Source of the DNA: Polytrichum commune
Lineage: Eukaryota; Streptophyta; Polytrichopsida; Polytrichales; Polytrichaceae
Reading direction: 5' to 3'
Assembly: GCA_950295325.1 (NCBI GenBank)
Contig: OX485806.1
Span: 20,214,001-20,274,000 of the forward strand
Length of the DNA stretch: 60,000 nt
Made by a program: the position numbers and the translations under genes. This document shows positions 23,175 to 33,239 of the stretch, one piece after another; position 1 is the first letter of the stretch, and the number at the start of each line of letters is the position of its first letter. The notes beneath the pieces are model-generated. The model was given only the letters and a program-made list of their open reading frames with translations. It did not search any database and was not told the DNA's origin.

Positions 23175-24308
23175 GAAGTCCATTCTCTTCCTTCATTGAA
23201 TAGTAGCGGGAATAGGTAGCAGCAAGGCTGGAAAGCCTAGCAAGAGCCGAGGGTGAAGATCAAATGTGAGACCGATTCTTCGGACTTTGTGAGCAAAAGG
23301 TGTCCGAAACAATTCGACAAATTCAAGGAAGGAGCTGTAAATATAAGGTCGACTTGTAAAGCTCTTGGGTAACTTTGTTCTTCACGCAACCATATAATTA
23401 AGGCGAGTGGGCCTTAAACGGACACTTTTTAGCTCTGTAACCACTTCTCTCGTAAGATAAAGGAAACACACAATTTGTGTGAGATGATTAGCGAATCCAA
23501 ATTATGCCAAAAGCCGTTTCTTTCATGAGTTTTAGAGCTCATACGATTATCGTATACATTGTCAAAGTAAAGATTCTTACCCTCTCCAAATGACATATAG
23601 GTTCCCTCGTTTATGTTGAGTATTGAGTTTAGAAAGGTTAACAATTTATAAGCACACACTTCATTCTCTTAAATGTCTTCTTCTTCTTCTTCTTCTTCTT
23701 CTGTTTGTTTGTTTGGTCCATTACTAATGGATCCACACCTAACCACACACCACTTTTTTAATTAACAATATTTTTAATAGTTTTGGTATTTTCAATGATA
23801 GTTATGTTATTAATATTTAATTAGGGAATAATATTGGGATGAACAATGTTTCTTGAGAACGTTCTTGGAGTGAACAATAATTCTTCTTCAAATTTAGTCT
23901 AAATGTATGAATAGTAAAAAAAACTCTTAATTTGTTCATGGGGCCACTTAGTATAATTGACATATTCCAAAGTCATGGAATTGACCCACATGGCTGCATA
24001 ATGTTATGGAGAGCCTATGCGATTGTTCAATGAGAAAGAGATTATTCAATTTGATCAAGATTTGACCTCTTGAGACTTTTGCATCACAACTCCAATGATT
24101 TGAGAACTTGAAAGGACAATCTTTGTGGTGCACAATTGTTGGCCAAATGATACAATTCCCAATCTGGTCCAACATCCAAAACAACATGTAGATTGGATAT
24201 GCCCAAAACAACACCACGTATCTTGCACTAAACCTAAATATTTACCTTTCAAAAGCGTCATGAAGAAAGAAGGATACAAATACTACACGGATCATGGGTC
24301 ATTGCCTC
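23175..24308. other. Spacer with a (TTC)n microsatellite
   Basis: No recognisable gene. A TTC microsatellite occupies 23675-23702, followed by AT-rich DNA. Small ORFs on both strands (for example 23948-24217, minus) lack recognisable domains. Confidence 0.5.
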
Positions 24309-24530
24309 TACTCTAAATATGATATTTAGTGTCCCTTACTATTTGAAATTACACAATGTTGTATCTTTTTACTATTCATGTTACTTTTTACAAATTAAAG
24401 TTGTTCGTGTTCTATAATGTCCAAGCAACCAATTTAACATTTGTTGGTAATAAATGAGATTTATAATAAATAGTTATAGCATTGTGTAATTCCAAATATT
24501 AAGTGACACTAATATCATATTTAGTATAGT
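24309..24530. mobile_element. Small MITE, about 220 bp, with about 50-bp inverted ends
   Basis: The left arm ACTCTAAATATGATATTTAG continues as TGTCCCTTACTATTTGAAAT and TACACAATG. The right arm, read inward, is TATACTAAATATGATATTAG then TGTCACTTAATATTTGGAAT and TACACAATG. The two arms match closely over about 50 bp around a short centre. The family resembles the right arms at about 19940-19985 and 32080-32140. A TA target site is possible but not certain. Confidence 0.75.
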
Positions 24531-25534
24531 TCTTTGCCATTATGAGGTGGATTTAGGTAATCAATGTTTTATAATATTATATTTGGACACCCAAACTCCA
24601 CCTTGTAGTGAAAACAAAAAAAAACCCGTGATCCTTGTATTGGAGTTTTGGTGTGAGTTTTTATGTTTGTTCATTAAATAACATGGTTAGGTGTGCCTCC
24701 CATTACGAAGGTGAACATCATCATTAAATTTAACGTATGGTGTCTAATCTTCCACCAAATGCAAGTTTTACAGTTAACCCTTTACTTTCCAAGCAACCCA
24801 CTATGGAGATGGTTAGAATGTGGAAAAAATGTCAAAGTGAGAAGTGTTCATGTTTTTGTTGTGTTGGGTGTTCATGTGAGGATGTTGATTCTAATCAATA
24901 GTTCCCAATCCAATGCAAACTTTGCATGAATATCAATGATGTTTACTTTGGTACAAGTGAGTTTATAATGTTCATGTAAAAACAACCTTTGTGCACTACA
25001 TCAACCACTCAATATAACATTTGAACACTCTCTTATTTTTAGGGAGTTCTTTGCATACGTTTGGTTAGATATATGGGACAATTTACATGGTCCAAATGCT
25101 AGGCATCTAGCCTACTGCAGTTTGCACATTTTAGCATGAGAATTTGTGGGAGGTGCTCAATTATTGAGTTGTTCTCATCTAGTGGATCACACAAGCATTC
25201 CGCCCATGTTCCATGTGAGTTCAATTGGTCAAAGGTCTTTTTTAGGGGATAAAATATGGTTGTTTGTTGTGCACCCCTTCCCTCAATTGTTATAATCTTC
25301 ACATCCATAGGGTTACTCATGCCCATTTTTCCCTTGAAGTAGCTCATCTCCCATGTTTCAAGATCCTATGGATAAGACCCATTTTAACCTCAAAACTTGT
25401 CCATGAAAATTCCACAACTAACATTGAGTGAAAAGCACTCAAGATGTCGCAACCCTTGCTAACCCCCCCTTGACAATCTTGCCAATTTTCAATTTTAGCA
25501 AAGGTTACGAGCGCTAACCATTCGCATTCCGCCA
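24531..25534. other. AT-rich spacer, nothing recognised
   Basis: No recognisable gene or repeat boundary. A minus-strand ORF of 82 codons (25347-25099) looks protein-like in composition (MGMSNPMDVKIITIEG), but I cannot place it in a family. Confidence 0.4.
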
Positions 25535-26480
25535 TGCTAATGGTTAGCTCCTCCTACCCCGGACCTTATAGTTCATAGGAGGGCACCAACCCTCCTACTT
25601 TGCTTTCGGGACTCACCCCTTAATCGGTAACCATTCCTTAGATGTGGACTTCCATCCATGGAAGTCCAATCCTATGTTGATCATCGCATTGCCGGAGCAA
25701 CACTACAACAACCCGAACCATACTAGGCAACTATGGCCTCACAATGGGCCAATGCCCATGGAGGCCTTGCCGTTCGGCCTCGGGTGGGTGAGGCCACACC
25801 ACCTCACCCATATAAGCCTCTAGGACTTCACGCGGGGCCCCTACCCCACCGTCAACCAACCTCTTGTCTCTCTACCAAGAGTTGGGGCCAAGTGGACATT
25901 TTCCTTTAGCTGCTGGGCCTAGAACCCCCCAGCAGCTTCAGACCATCATAACTTCCTTGTATGATGTCTGATCATAACATCCAACCACTCCATCCTCATC
26001 TACGCTTCACGTAGATGCCGATGCACTCCTCACTTGCCCCATTCGGGAAAGTATTGAGGAAGTTATTCCTGTTTGAACCTTGGCAGTCCCGGTAATCACT
26101 CCCAGGCACTGCTGTACCAGGGCGCTGTCCCGGGACAGCGCCCCACTCATATGGCCATAACTCCTAGCTCACACCTCCGATTGAGGTGTTCTTGAGCTTT
26201 CTAGAATCACCACGCCATGAGCTACGCATAGCTCATGGCCTTACCCTTGTGCCTCCTAGTCTTCGTGGGTGGGAGGCGTTCCCAACGCCCGGGGCCCTCA
26301 CCCACACTAGGATCACTTGGGCCCTCTCACCAACGGCGCCACAAGTCCCGGGTGTCACTCCGGGGTCCCCCTTGTGCCCATGGTGTCTCGGGCACTCCTC
26401 ATGGAGAGGTGCGCGACACAAGACAACCCTTTCATACGCTTGGGAGGTTAAGGTTCCCATTATAATTTGCCTAGAAACCC
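25535..26480. other. GC-rich block, origin unknown
   Basis: Base composition changes sharply here: the block is rich in C and G (runs such as CCCGGGACAGCGCC, GGCCTCGGGTGGGTGAGG) between AT-rich neighbours. A perfect short hairpin GGCGCTGTCC|CGGGACAGCGCC lies near 26121-26143. ORFs of 75-107 codons at 26186-26509 overlap on both strands and look like by-products of the GC content. It may be the body of a non-autonomous transposon, but no terminal repeats were found. Confidence 0.45.
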
Positions 26481-26582
26481 CCACCAAAATTTATATATGT
26501 AGGCAATAGCATGGCCAGAGGAATTGGACTTGGACTAGTTGTGATGGCCACCACAAGCTTCAATTGCTATGTTCGAGGCTTA

Positions 26583-26956
26583 GGGCCGGTTTACACTACG
26601 GTGGAGAAGTCCACCGGTCATGAAAAAAAAGGCGTTTCTCAATTGTGATTGGTCGAAAATGCAACTCTTGACCCGTGGGTGTTTACACTAGGTGAAGAAA
26701 ACAATGGTGGTGAACTTTTCTTATGGATGATAAAATGACATGGCCGCCTACATGGCGGCACTTTTTGGAGTTGGGCTTCTCCGGCCTCAAGAGGCCGGAC
26801 AAGAAACTCCTCCTCCGGAGAAGCCCAACTCAATAAAAATATTTTATTGCCTTTAATTCTTCTCCGGCACATCCACCATTTGCCTCATATAACCATGTCT
26901 TGGCCAAGCATTCTTGACCGACCGGAGGCCTTCTCCACCGTAGTGTAAACCGGCCC
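26583..26956. mobile_element. PIF/Harbinger-type (Tourist) MITE with TTA target duplication
   Basis: A 374-bp element. The left end GGGCCGGTTTACACTACGGT then GGAGAAG is matched exactly by the right end CTTCTCCACCGTAGTGTAAA then CCGGCCC. It is flanked by the triplet TTA on both sides (26580-26582 and 26957-26959). GG-rich termini with a 3-bp TTA/TAA duplication are the hallmark of PIF/Harbinger. The interior contains secondary inverted repeats (TTCTCCGGCCTC / GAGGCCGGACAAG) and no transposase. The perfect ends suggest a fairly recent insertion. Confidence 0.92.
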
Positions 26957-27324
26957 TTAATGTGTAATGTATAAATGCTCTATTGGAGCACAATTCCTTG
27001 GTCAAGTTTCCACAAAGGAGGGAAGCTGCACTACTAATTGGTCATGTACAGTGAATTCAAGAACTCCCGAGTCTCTTCCCATCTGTAGACAAAAGATATC
27101 AAGATATCAATTGTCTGTGTCTGTGTCTGCCCAAAGTATCACACTACATAACTTAGTGGGAACATGTTCTTTACTTTCCTTTCATGAATTTAAAATACCA
27201 GCCAACAGACAATTTTGCTTGATTGCTTACAGCTCCAATGTAGATGGAAACATTTACCATCCTACAGAGGGCTAATCTTTTATATGAAACTGCCTAGTAG
27301 ATGCTTATCTCTTTCTTCGCGCAG

Positions 27325-27782
27325 GTCTTTTGGGGACTTGATAAGAAGCTTGCCCAGAGAGAACATCTTCCAGCTGTAACTTGGCTCATCTCGTAATCCA
27401 AGTACACATCCATTACACTCAATCTCATCCTCTAGCCATACTGTGGGACTCCGTGAAGAATTGCCCTCTCGAGCTGTACTTTGCACATTACATCTGGGAG
27501 TTTTGACAGAAGACAAGCTCATATCCTTTTTGGAATGAATGTGATGTTTTGTTCATATCTCGCTGTGCTTGAGGATGATGTGAGACACAAAAGAAATACA
27601 TTTCACATAGATTTGAGGGAGAAAATCCGTCTCTGCACATTTAAGGGCTTATGGGGTGTTTTTATCACATTCTGCAGGCACTTGAATAATTCCATGAGAG
27701 CTTTGATTCAGTTTTCATCGGGATAAGGACAAAGGCCCATGAAGTTCTGCAGCGTGAAGATGATCTGAATGAGATTGTGCAG
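27325..27782 (+). pseudogene. VHA-A: Vacuolar H+-ATPase catalytic subunit A, two-exon fragment with stops
   Basis: Two pieces of the plant V-ATPase A subunit are preserved in order. Piece 1 (27325-27405, after acceptor TTCGCGCAG) reads [18 protein letters not shown], then WLIS, a TAA stop and SKY. Piece 2 (27678-27782, after acceptor TTCTGCAG and before donor CAG|GTATCC) reads ALE, a TAA stop, FHESFDSVFIGIRTKA, then HEVLQREDDLNEIVQ. These correspond to adjacent parts of the conserved C-terminal half (family: [20 protein letters not shown] and REVLQREDDLNEIVQ). The intron between them is retained, so this is a genomic duplicate and not a retrocopy. No upstream (nucleotide-binding) or downstream exons were found. 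A MITE ends 368 bp upstream. The functional enzyme acidifies the vacuole; this copy cannot. Confidence 0.88.
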
Positions 27783-28951
27783 GTATCCTGACTGCCTAGG
27801 TGAAGAGTATGTACTTTACCCGTGCACCATTGCATGGGTAAAGAGGTGACTTATTCGCAAAGGCAACCTAATTGCACATCTTCTAAAGCTGCTGCTAAAA
27901 TAAATTGTTCTCTGAAACTCGTCCAAAGTAGACAAACTGCACATTGAACCCATGCTAGTTATAGTAGAGATCCACATATAGTTAAGAGCACCACAATGAT
28001 CTATTTATTAACAGCTCACTCTAGGGTAAGTTTCAGTGAAGAAATGATCAGGTCAATGGTATGAACCGAGACTTAGACAACCAGATTATAGCCTACCATT
28101 TACATGTAAGGAAAAAATATGGCAGTCACCAGATTTTTATGCACTAGGCAAATGACTAGGTACAGTCTCCTAGGCCCATATTATGATAAATTTCAATTTA
28201 ACACTTCCGAATCTGTTCTTGGAAATGTGCCAGGGGCAATTATCTGTAGATGAGGTTCTTAATCTATAACCACCACAAATTGCTTGATCCGGGCACACCA
28301 ACCTGCGAATCCCCATCCCAGTTCACCTCAGCAAGTCGTCTGAAAGAGGGAGCTCTTCAGTAGGTAATGTGACATAGAGATAAATCATCAATATGATGAA
28401 AATACAGTTGAACATCCTCGTCAGTGCGAGTGAAACAAGTTGTGTGGGCAAACAAGCCCTACCTAAGATCATTGAAGCACATGCAAAGAACTCCACTTGT
28501 CGACTCTTTGTGGACCTCGAAGTGAATCGGCAGTCCTGCTACACCAGGCTGGGCCAACACTCCATGCAATATGTAGAGAGGCTACCTATTACAGCAGGAA
28601 ATCCAAACAAGAACGTAATGAGCCCTTGTGAGCAGGATTCTGCCATGTAACTTGTTCAAAACATATACCATTTCAAAACATTTAAAAAAATAAAAAAATA
28701 ATTGCAGTGATGGCTGAGGACTGTCATCGCTTTCACTAGCAAACTTGAGTACTGGCAGAGAACAGAATGAAATGAGAGAGATGAGTTGAGAGTGGATGTA
28801 ACATGATTGATGACCATACCACACTTACTTCCCTAACTAAAGATGAGAAAGACAGTATTTGTCTGTTATTATACGTTTTCTCTGCATTTATAGACTACCT
28901 CTAAACCCCACAACGATTCTGCACTAATTTAAAGACCATTCCAATCCGTCT
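27783..28951. other. Spacer, nothing recognised
   Basis: I looked for the next VHA-A exons (which should begin LVGKDAL) and did not find them. Small ORFs (28393-28650 plus, 28824-28582 minus) have no recognisable domain. Confidence 0.45.
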
Positions 28952-29400
28952 TCCTCAAGTTGTATTGTCATTCTAATCCACTTCAATTGCAGTTTTAAAC
29001 TCCTAGAATTTATAAAAGACAGTTTTCAAGACTCTAAATGGATTGAAACCCACGGTGCCGACCCAGTATACTTTAGAAATTGCTTCATTCTGCTTCCCCG
29101 TGGAGGAACCCTAGACCTAGGTGACAAATTTCTGGTCCATCTCACACGCAATACCTTCGATTGTACAATCCAACTCCTCAAGTCATATTGTCACTCTAAT
29201 CCATTTCAAATTGGTCTCCTAAACCATCCCAAAGCATACAAAGACGGTTGTAAAGAGTGCAAGGGAATAAACCATTTCCACTCCGGCAATGCACAAAAAT
29301 TGAACCAAACTCAACGCTTACAGAAATTGCTTCGTTCTGTTTCCCAGAAAGGAACCCTAGACCTCGATGACAACTTTTGTCTATCTCATGTGCAATGCAA
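28952..29400. repeat. Tandem duplication, two units of about 225 bp, downstream of NAA38
   Basis: The block starting CCTCAAGTTGTATTGTCATT (28952) recurs as CCTCAAGTCATATTGTCACT (29177). Both copies continue through TCTAATCCA(C/T)TTCAA, an AGAAATTGCTTC(A/G)TTCTG block and GGAACCCTAGACCT. The second copy ends about 130 bp from the NAA38 stop codon, so this may be a duplicated 3' untranslated or downstream region. Confidence 0.75.
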
Positions 29401-29532
29401 TGTAATTCCTGATTGCCACATGAAACGACAAGAAGGAAACCAATGGAGCTGTGGTAAGTACCTGGACAAGCCCGAGCAATGCTTGCAGTGAACTTCAAAT
29501 CGCTCCTCCTTCATCTCCGTCCGCTCCACAAT

Positions 29533-30024
29533 TCATGAATCCAGCGACAAGAGATCCATACTTTCATCTAACGAACATTCCACGTGGCAGGAGGTCCGGC
29601 ATCGAGCTGGGATGAGCACCAGGCCCAACGGGCGCTCCTCCATTACCGGAGGCCCGCTACTACTCCCGTTACTCTCTCCTTTCCTCGAGGAGATGTCTCG
29701 ATACTCCACCGTAGAATGCAAGATGATGTTCCCCTGCTTGTCCAAGCAATGGAATATCCCAATGAACACACGGCCATCCTCCACGCCTACTTTCATCGAC
29801 CTGTACAGCAGCTTCCGACACTTCCTTACCAGCGGCCTACTACCTTCTGCCGCTGCCTCTGATGTCGATGATTGCCCTTCGGCCGCTGCAGCTTTCGCAG
29901 CGTCGCCTCTCGCCCGATCCTCCAACTCCTGGATGGGATCCCGGTGGAGCTCCGATTCATTCTTCTCCCCCTCCTCCTCCTCCGGAATGAGGCTCAATTC
30001 CTGATACTGCTCGGCCCCCTCCAT
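29533..30024 (-). CDS. NAA38: NatC auxiliary subunit, LSM-domain protein NAA38 (LSMD1)
   Basis: A single uninterrupted frame of 163 residues. Residues 1-65 are acidic and low-complexity (LIPEEEEGEKNESEL; AAAEGQSSTSEAAAEG). Residues 66-153 form an Sm-like fold: KCRKLLYRSMKVGVEDGR, then VFIGIFHCLDKQGNIIL (Sm1 pattern 'DGR.F.G....D...N..L'), a short loop, and ERPLGLVLIPARCRTS (Sm2-like strand with 'LG...IPG'). This order and the C-terminal 'V.CSLDE' match NAA38/LSMD1, the small auxiliary subunit of the NatC N-terminal acetyltransferase. NatC acts co-translationally at ribosomes on Met-Leu/Ile/Phe type N-termini. I chose the ATG at 30024 because the frame upstream has no other ATG. Two telo-box motifs lie upstream, and a Harbinger MITE begins 210 bp away. 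Canonical RNA-binding Sm residues are not obvious, as is usual for this subfamily. Confidence 0.88.
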   Translation of the reverse strand: MEGAEQYQELSLIPEEEEGEKNESELHRDPIQELEDRARGDAAKAAAAEGQSSTSEAAAEGSRPLVRKCRKLLYRSMKVGVEDGRVFIGIFHCLDKQGNIILHSTVEYRDISSRKGESNGSSSGPPVMEERPLGLVLIPARCRTSCHVECSLDESMDLLSLDS

Positions 30025-30102
30025 CCTCCCCGGCCTCGCTGCGAGGAAACCCTTACCATGCACCGCGGCATCAATGGCCACCACCGCACCACACCATCCT
30101 TC

Positions 30103-30120
30103 AAACCCTAGCAAACCCTA
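30103..30120 (-). promoter_or_regulatory. Two telo-box motifs upstream of NAA38
   Basis: AAACCCTA occurs at 30103-30110 and again at 30113-30120 (TAGGGTTT in the direction of the gene), 80-100 bp before the start codon. Telo-boxes are well known near the start of plant genes for translation and growth functions, so the position fits a promoter or 5' leader element. A similar TTAGGGTT lies at 33203-33210 before the plastid-protein gene. Confidence 0.65.
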
Positions 30121-30233
30121 CTGCGAAGCTCCTCCCTGCCCCTCGAGTCTCCGAACCAACTAATAAGCTACCCGTACCACCATTCGTGTCTGCAGGCAGG
30201 CATCTATTCCATCGATCCATGAGTAACTTATTA

Positions 30234-30717
30234 GGGCCACTTCACACACGAGACTGAGAGCCCCTGACCGTCTCATTGGTGGAAAAGGCGGGGCCGGTCC
30301 AAGTTCGCTTCGCACTCCGCTTGAGGGACCAACGGAGTATGTGAATGCAAGATGCATGTAAAGTCTACGTGGATTCCCAGATGGCATCGAATGGATCATG
30401 TTTCATGGTCACTTGGACTCTTTTCAAAAACCACCTCTTGGAGGTAGGCCTAATACAAAACTGGGAGACCATGGGACTCCGCACGCTCAGAACCGTCAAT
30501 TTCTTTTATTTTAACATGCGTGAGGACCCACATGAATAGAAATTCGTTGAAATAGCATTTGGTTGAGGGCCCAATCACATATGGCTTCACACTACACTTG
30601 AGGGTTCGTGACCACACTACATGATTTTGGAGGTGTCTTGGGATGGCCTTTGGACACTTTCCTTTGGGCTCTCACAACTTCATGGTCACGGCTCTTGACT
30701 CGTGTGTGAAGTGGCCC
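30234..30717. mobile_element. PIF/Harbinger-type MITE in the NAA38 upstream region
   Basis: A 484-bp element with ends GGGCCACTTCACACACGAG and CTCGTGTGTGAAGTGGCCC (the right end carries one extra A/C difference next to GACT). It is flanked by TTA on both sides (30231-30233 and 30718-30720). Class and target triplet match the element at 26583, but the terminal sequence differs after GGGCC, so it belongs to a sister family. It has no coding capacity. It begins 210 bp before the NAA38 start codon. Confidence 0.92.
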
Positions 30718-30786
30718 TTAGCTTAAGTTAATTAGCCCAAATTAACTTAGTGCAAACCCACCTTTGTAATAAGGGTTGAATGATAA

Positions 30787-33043
30787 GGGTGGGTTTGCAC
30801 TAACTTGGTAGGGTTCAAGGACTAACAAACTCCAAAATCGAGCGATCCTATTGGTCAAGAGTAAAGTTTTGGACCCAACATGGTTTACATGAGCGACAAC
30901 CAGTGAGCAACATATGTTGAGCAGTAACACATGAAAGATAATGTCAAGTATAGTAACCTTACACAGGTTTAGGGTTCATGTTCTAACTTTTATGGTTATA
31001 AATAGGTGAATTGATTCAATTTCAAAGGACAATCATTTTGAAAAGTTGATTTTGAAGGGGGTTGATTGCCATGGAATACACCTAAATCCATCAGTCAATT
31101 GTTGATTTTCATTACAATAATCCAAACATTGTTGCATGCAACAAATAAGTAGTGTGTTTGGTGGTGTATTTGGTTGTATGTAGTGTAGAAACACATCGTG
31201 TCAATATTGACATTTTGAAACGATAGGGTGCACACGACACTAGCATCACTATTCGCATTCAACAACACTATCAAGTTCAAATAGGCGCATGACCTCGTTG
31301 TAGGTATATGTTGGAACATGCATGAATATGTTTGTTGTCGTACTCCACCTTACATATAGATTTGAACACATAGTAAAGGTGTTTACATTCGCTCATTACC
31401 CCTTCTTTCCCAAAGCTTGATAGGACATTTTGGTGAAGTCTAGGCATGTGCACCAAGGGATATTGCCAACTGTAATCCAATAGGAAGTGTCCTTCTTGGA
31501 AATGATGTCGGTGATGAGTCCAAATCATGGATATGGAATTGTAATTGTAATGATTTCAACAATATAGTATCCATCCATGAACTTGACGCTCTTCCATTTG
31601 TTTTTGTGATTTGGTGTTGGTGTTGTTGGATTTCGATGCATTACCTTTGAAAATCTCGAAGTTGGGTGGGCATTGGTGTTCGGTGGCACACAAAAATATG
31701 ACTGAGGGAATGGGAATATCATAGTTGTTTAAAACCTACAACTTTCTCTCTTTGTTGCAATTGGAATTCCATGTACTCAAGTGCCAACACCTCATCCCTT
31801 GAAGAAATTGTACCTATCTCCACCAACACATGTTGGATACCATGGCCAATCCAAAACGTATTTCTTTCTGTTGTCACTCACACGACGCTTGAAGTCATAA
31901 GGGCAAAACTCAAAACTTACTGCTACATTGTTTATGGTATTAAGTGTCTCTTTGTATTTGGGATTATGCAATGTCAAGACTTCTTACGATAGGTTTGTTG
32001 TGTACCTACAAAGATTAAATAAGTTGTATGGACACTATTATAACACAAGCGACGTTTACTTAGTAAAAACTTACCTTCTTAGTAAAAAATCATAGTATTG
32101 TGTAACTTCAAATAGTAAGTGATACTAAATACCATGTGTGGTGTAACCTAATAATATTCAACTACATCACAAAAAATTTTGGGGTAAGAGTTCACAACAC
32201 ATAAGGTAGAAGCACCCAATTCCAACACCAACTTTTCTCCAAGGTGGGCACATACGTACTTCAATAAGAACACTAATTGAAATGCTCTAAGGATTTCAAG
32301 CGCAAACTCATTGGTTGTTGAAGACAAAATGCTAATGATCACCACTATCCATTTTGAGAGGGCCTATGTCACTTGGAAGGGTCAAGTGAGGTTTGTGGAT
32401 CCACCTGACACAAGCAACATTGAGAATAGTGAGATTGGAGTGCTTTTAGAATTGTCTTCACAAGTGCTTCAGTCTCAAAAAGAGATTCAAAGTATCATTG
32501 ACAATTATTAATATGAAATGAAAAGTCCATTGTATTATTTCATTTTAATATATTTTTGTTGAATGATATGGTCACTGAATCGTTGTCCAACGTGGGCTAT
32601 CTAGTTAAAATCATGGAATCAAAGCGTTTTACATGAAAATGGATTATTGTGGTCTGAAAATACAATGCCAATATGAAATTAAATATCAATGTTATATTAC
32701 CAACTTCTCAGTTAATATTTGAATGAACATTAGTAGTTTATTATTTTGTAAGCTATGTTAATTTTAAACTCACACATAAAATACAGAGAATCACAATACT
32801 TTGAACTCACTCTAACTTTTAACCCACAACAAAAATAGATGTAAATCATGTAATATTTTCTTGAATTGAAACGGCCATGATTTGGTGGAAAAGTGATGCC
32901 ACATAAGCGCCAACACATTTCTTTGGTACCTTGGAACCGGACCCTAGTGTAAACTCCTTGGGCCCTCAATTTAGCTCTCGACCAATAGAATCGCTCGATT
33001 GTTTTGGGAGTTCCTTTGGCGTTGGGCCCTAGTGTAAACCCAC
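30787..33043. mobile_element. About 2.26-kb inverted-repeat element carrying a SWIM-domain remnant
   Basis: The two ends are inverted copies of about 100 bp. The left arm GGTGGGTTTGCACTAA continues to AACTCCAAAATCGAGCGATC and CTATTGGTCAAGAG (30787-30870). The right arm, read inward from 33043, is GTGGGTTTACACTAGGG, then AACTCCCAAAACAATCGAGC and GATTCTATTGGTCGAGAG. A TAA triplet precedes the left end. The termini resemble the Harbinger-type MITEs of this window (GGG..TTTACACTA). Inside are a broken SWIM zinc-finger frame and several small unrecognised ORFs. A mirror copy of the left end (TTAGTGCAAACCCACC at 30747-30762) suggests that a second, mostly lost element abutted it. Confidence 0.6.
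31288..31722 (-). pseudogene. SWIM zinc-finger protein remnant
   Basis: Reading the minus strand from about 31722 gives WKSVKFMDGYYIVEIITITI, a TGA stop, then ITDIISKKDTSYWITVGNIP and WCTCLDFTKMSYQALGKKG. A frame change then leads to ECKHLYYVFKSICKVEYDN. The CxC .. CKH arrangement (WCTC with CKHLYYVF) is the SWIM zinc-binding signature, common in MULE/FAR1-type transposase-derived proteins. The surrounding text (ITDIIS.KD..Y.VTIG..P.CTC.DF.KM) resembles a recurrent plant SWIM family I know from annotation. At least one stop and one frameshift break it. It lies inside the inverted-repeat element and was probably cargo or part of its original gene. Confidence 0.65.
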
Positions 33044-33202
33044 AAGTGGGAAACCCCACCCAAGGAAGTTCATGTCGATTCGGGCGCAAGATTTCGCTGA
33101 ATTCAACTTCGGGAGCTGCGATTCTTGTTGTCATCGTATCGCTCGACCTCTCGGGCGGTGTAATTCGGAGTCGCTGCTAGCGGAGAGGAGGATTTGCAAT
33201 CT

Positions 33203-33210
33203 TTAGGGTT
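33203..33210 (+). promoter_or_regulatory. Telo-box-like motif before the plastid-protein gene
   Basis: TTAGGGTT lies 30 bp before the ATG at 33240, in the expected 5' leader or promoter. It is comparable with the paired telo-boxes upstream of NAA38. Eight bases alone could occur by chance. Confidence 0.4.
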
Positions 33211-33239
33211 TTCGGGCGGGTTTGGTGCGAGTTGATCAC

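Noticed and set aside
22746-23219. 157-codon plus-strand ORF with repeated LDFGLGLWRLHTM-like segments
   Set aside because: The internal protein repeats are translations of the MITE's repeated CTTCACACTATGGC and GGACTTTGGGCT blocks; it lies almost wholly inside the inverted-repeat element.
26186-26509. Overlapping 76-107-codon ORFs on both strands
   Set aside because: Open frames on both strands at the same place are expected from the high GC content, and none has a recognisable domain.
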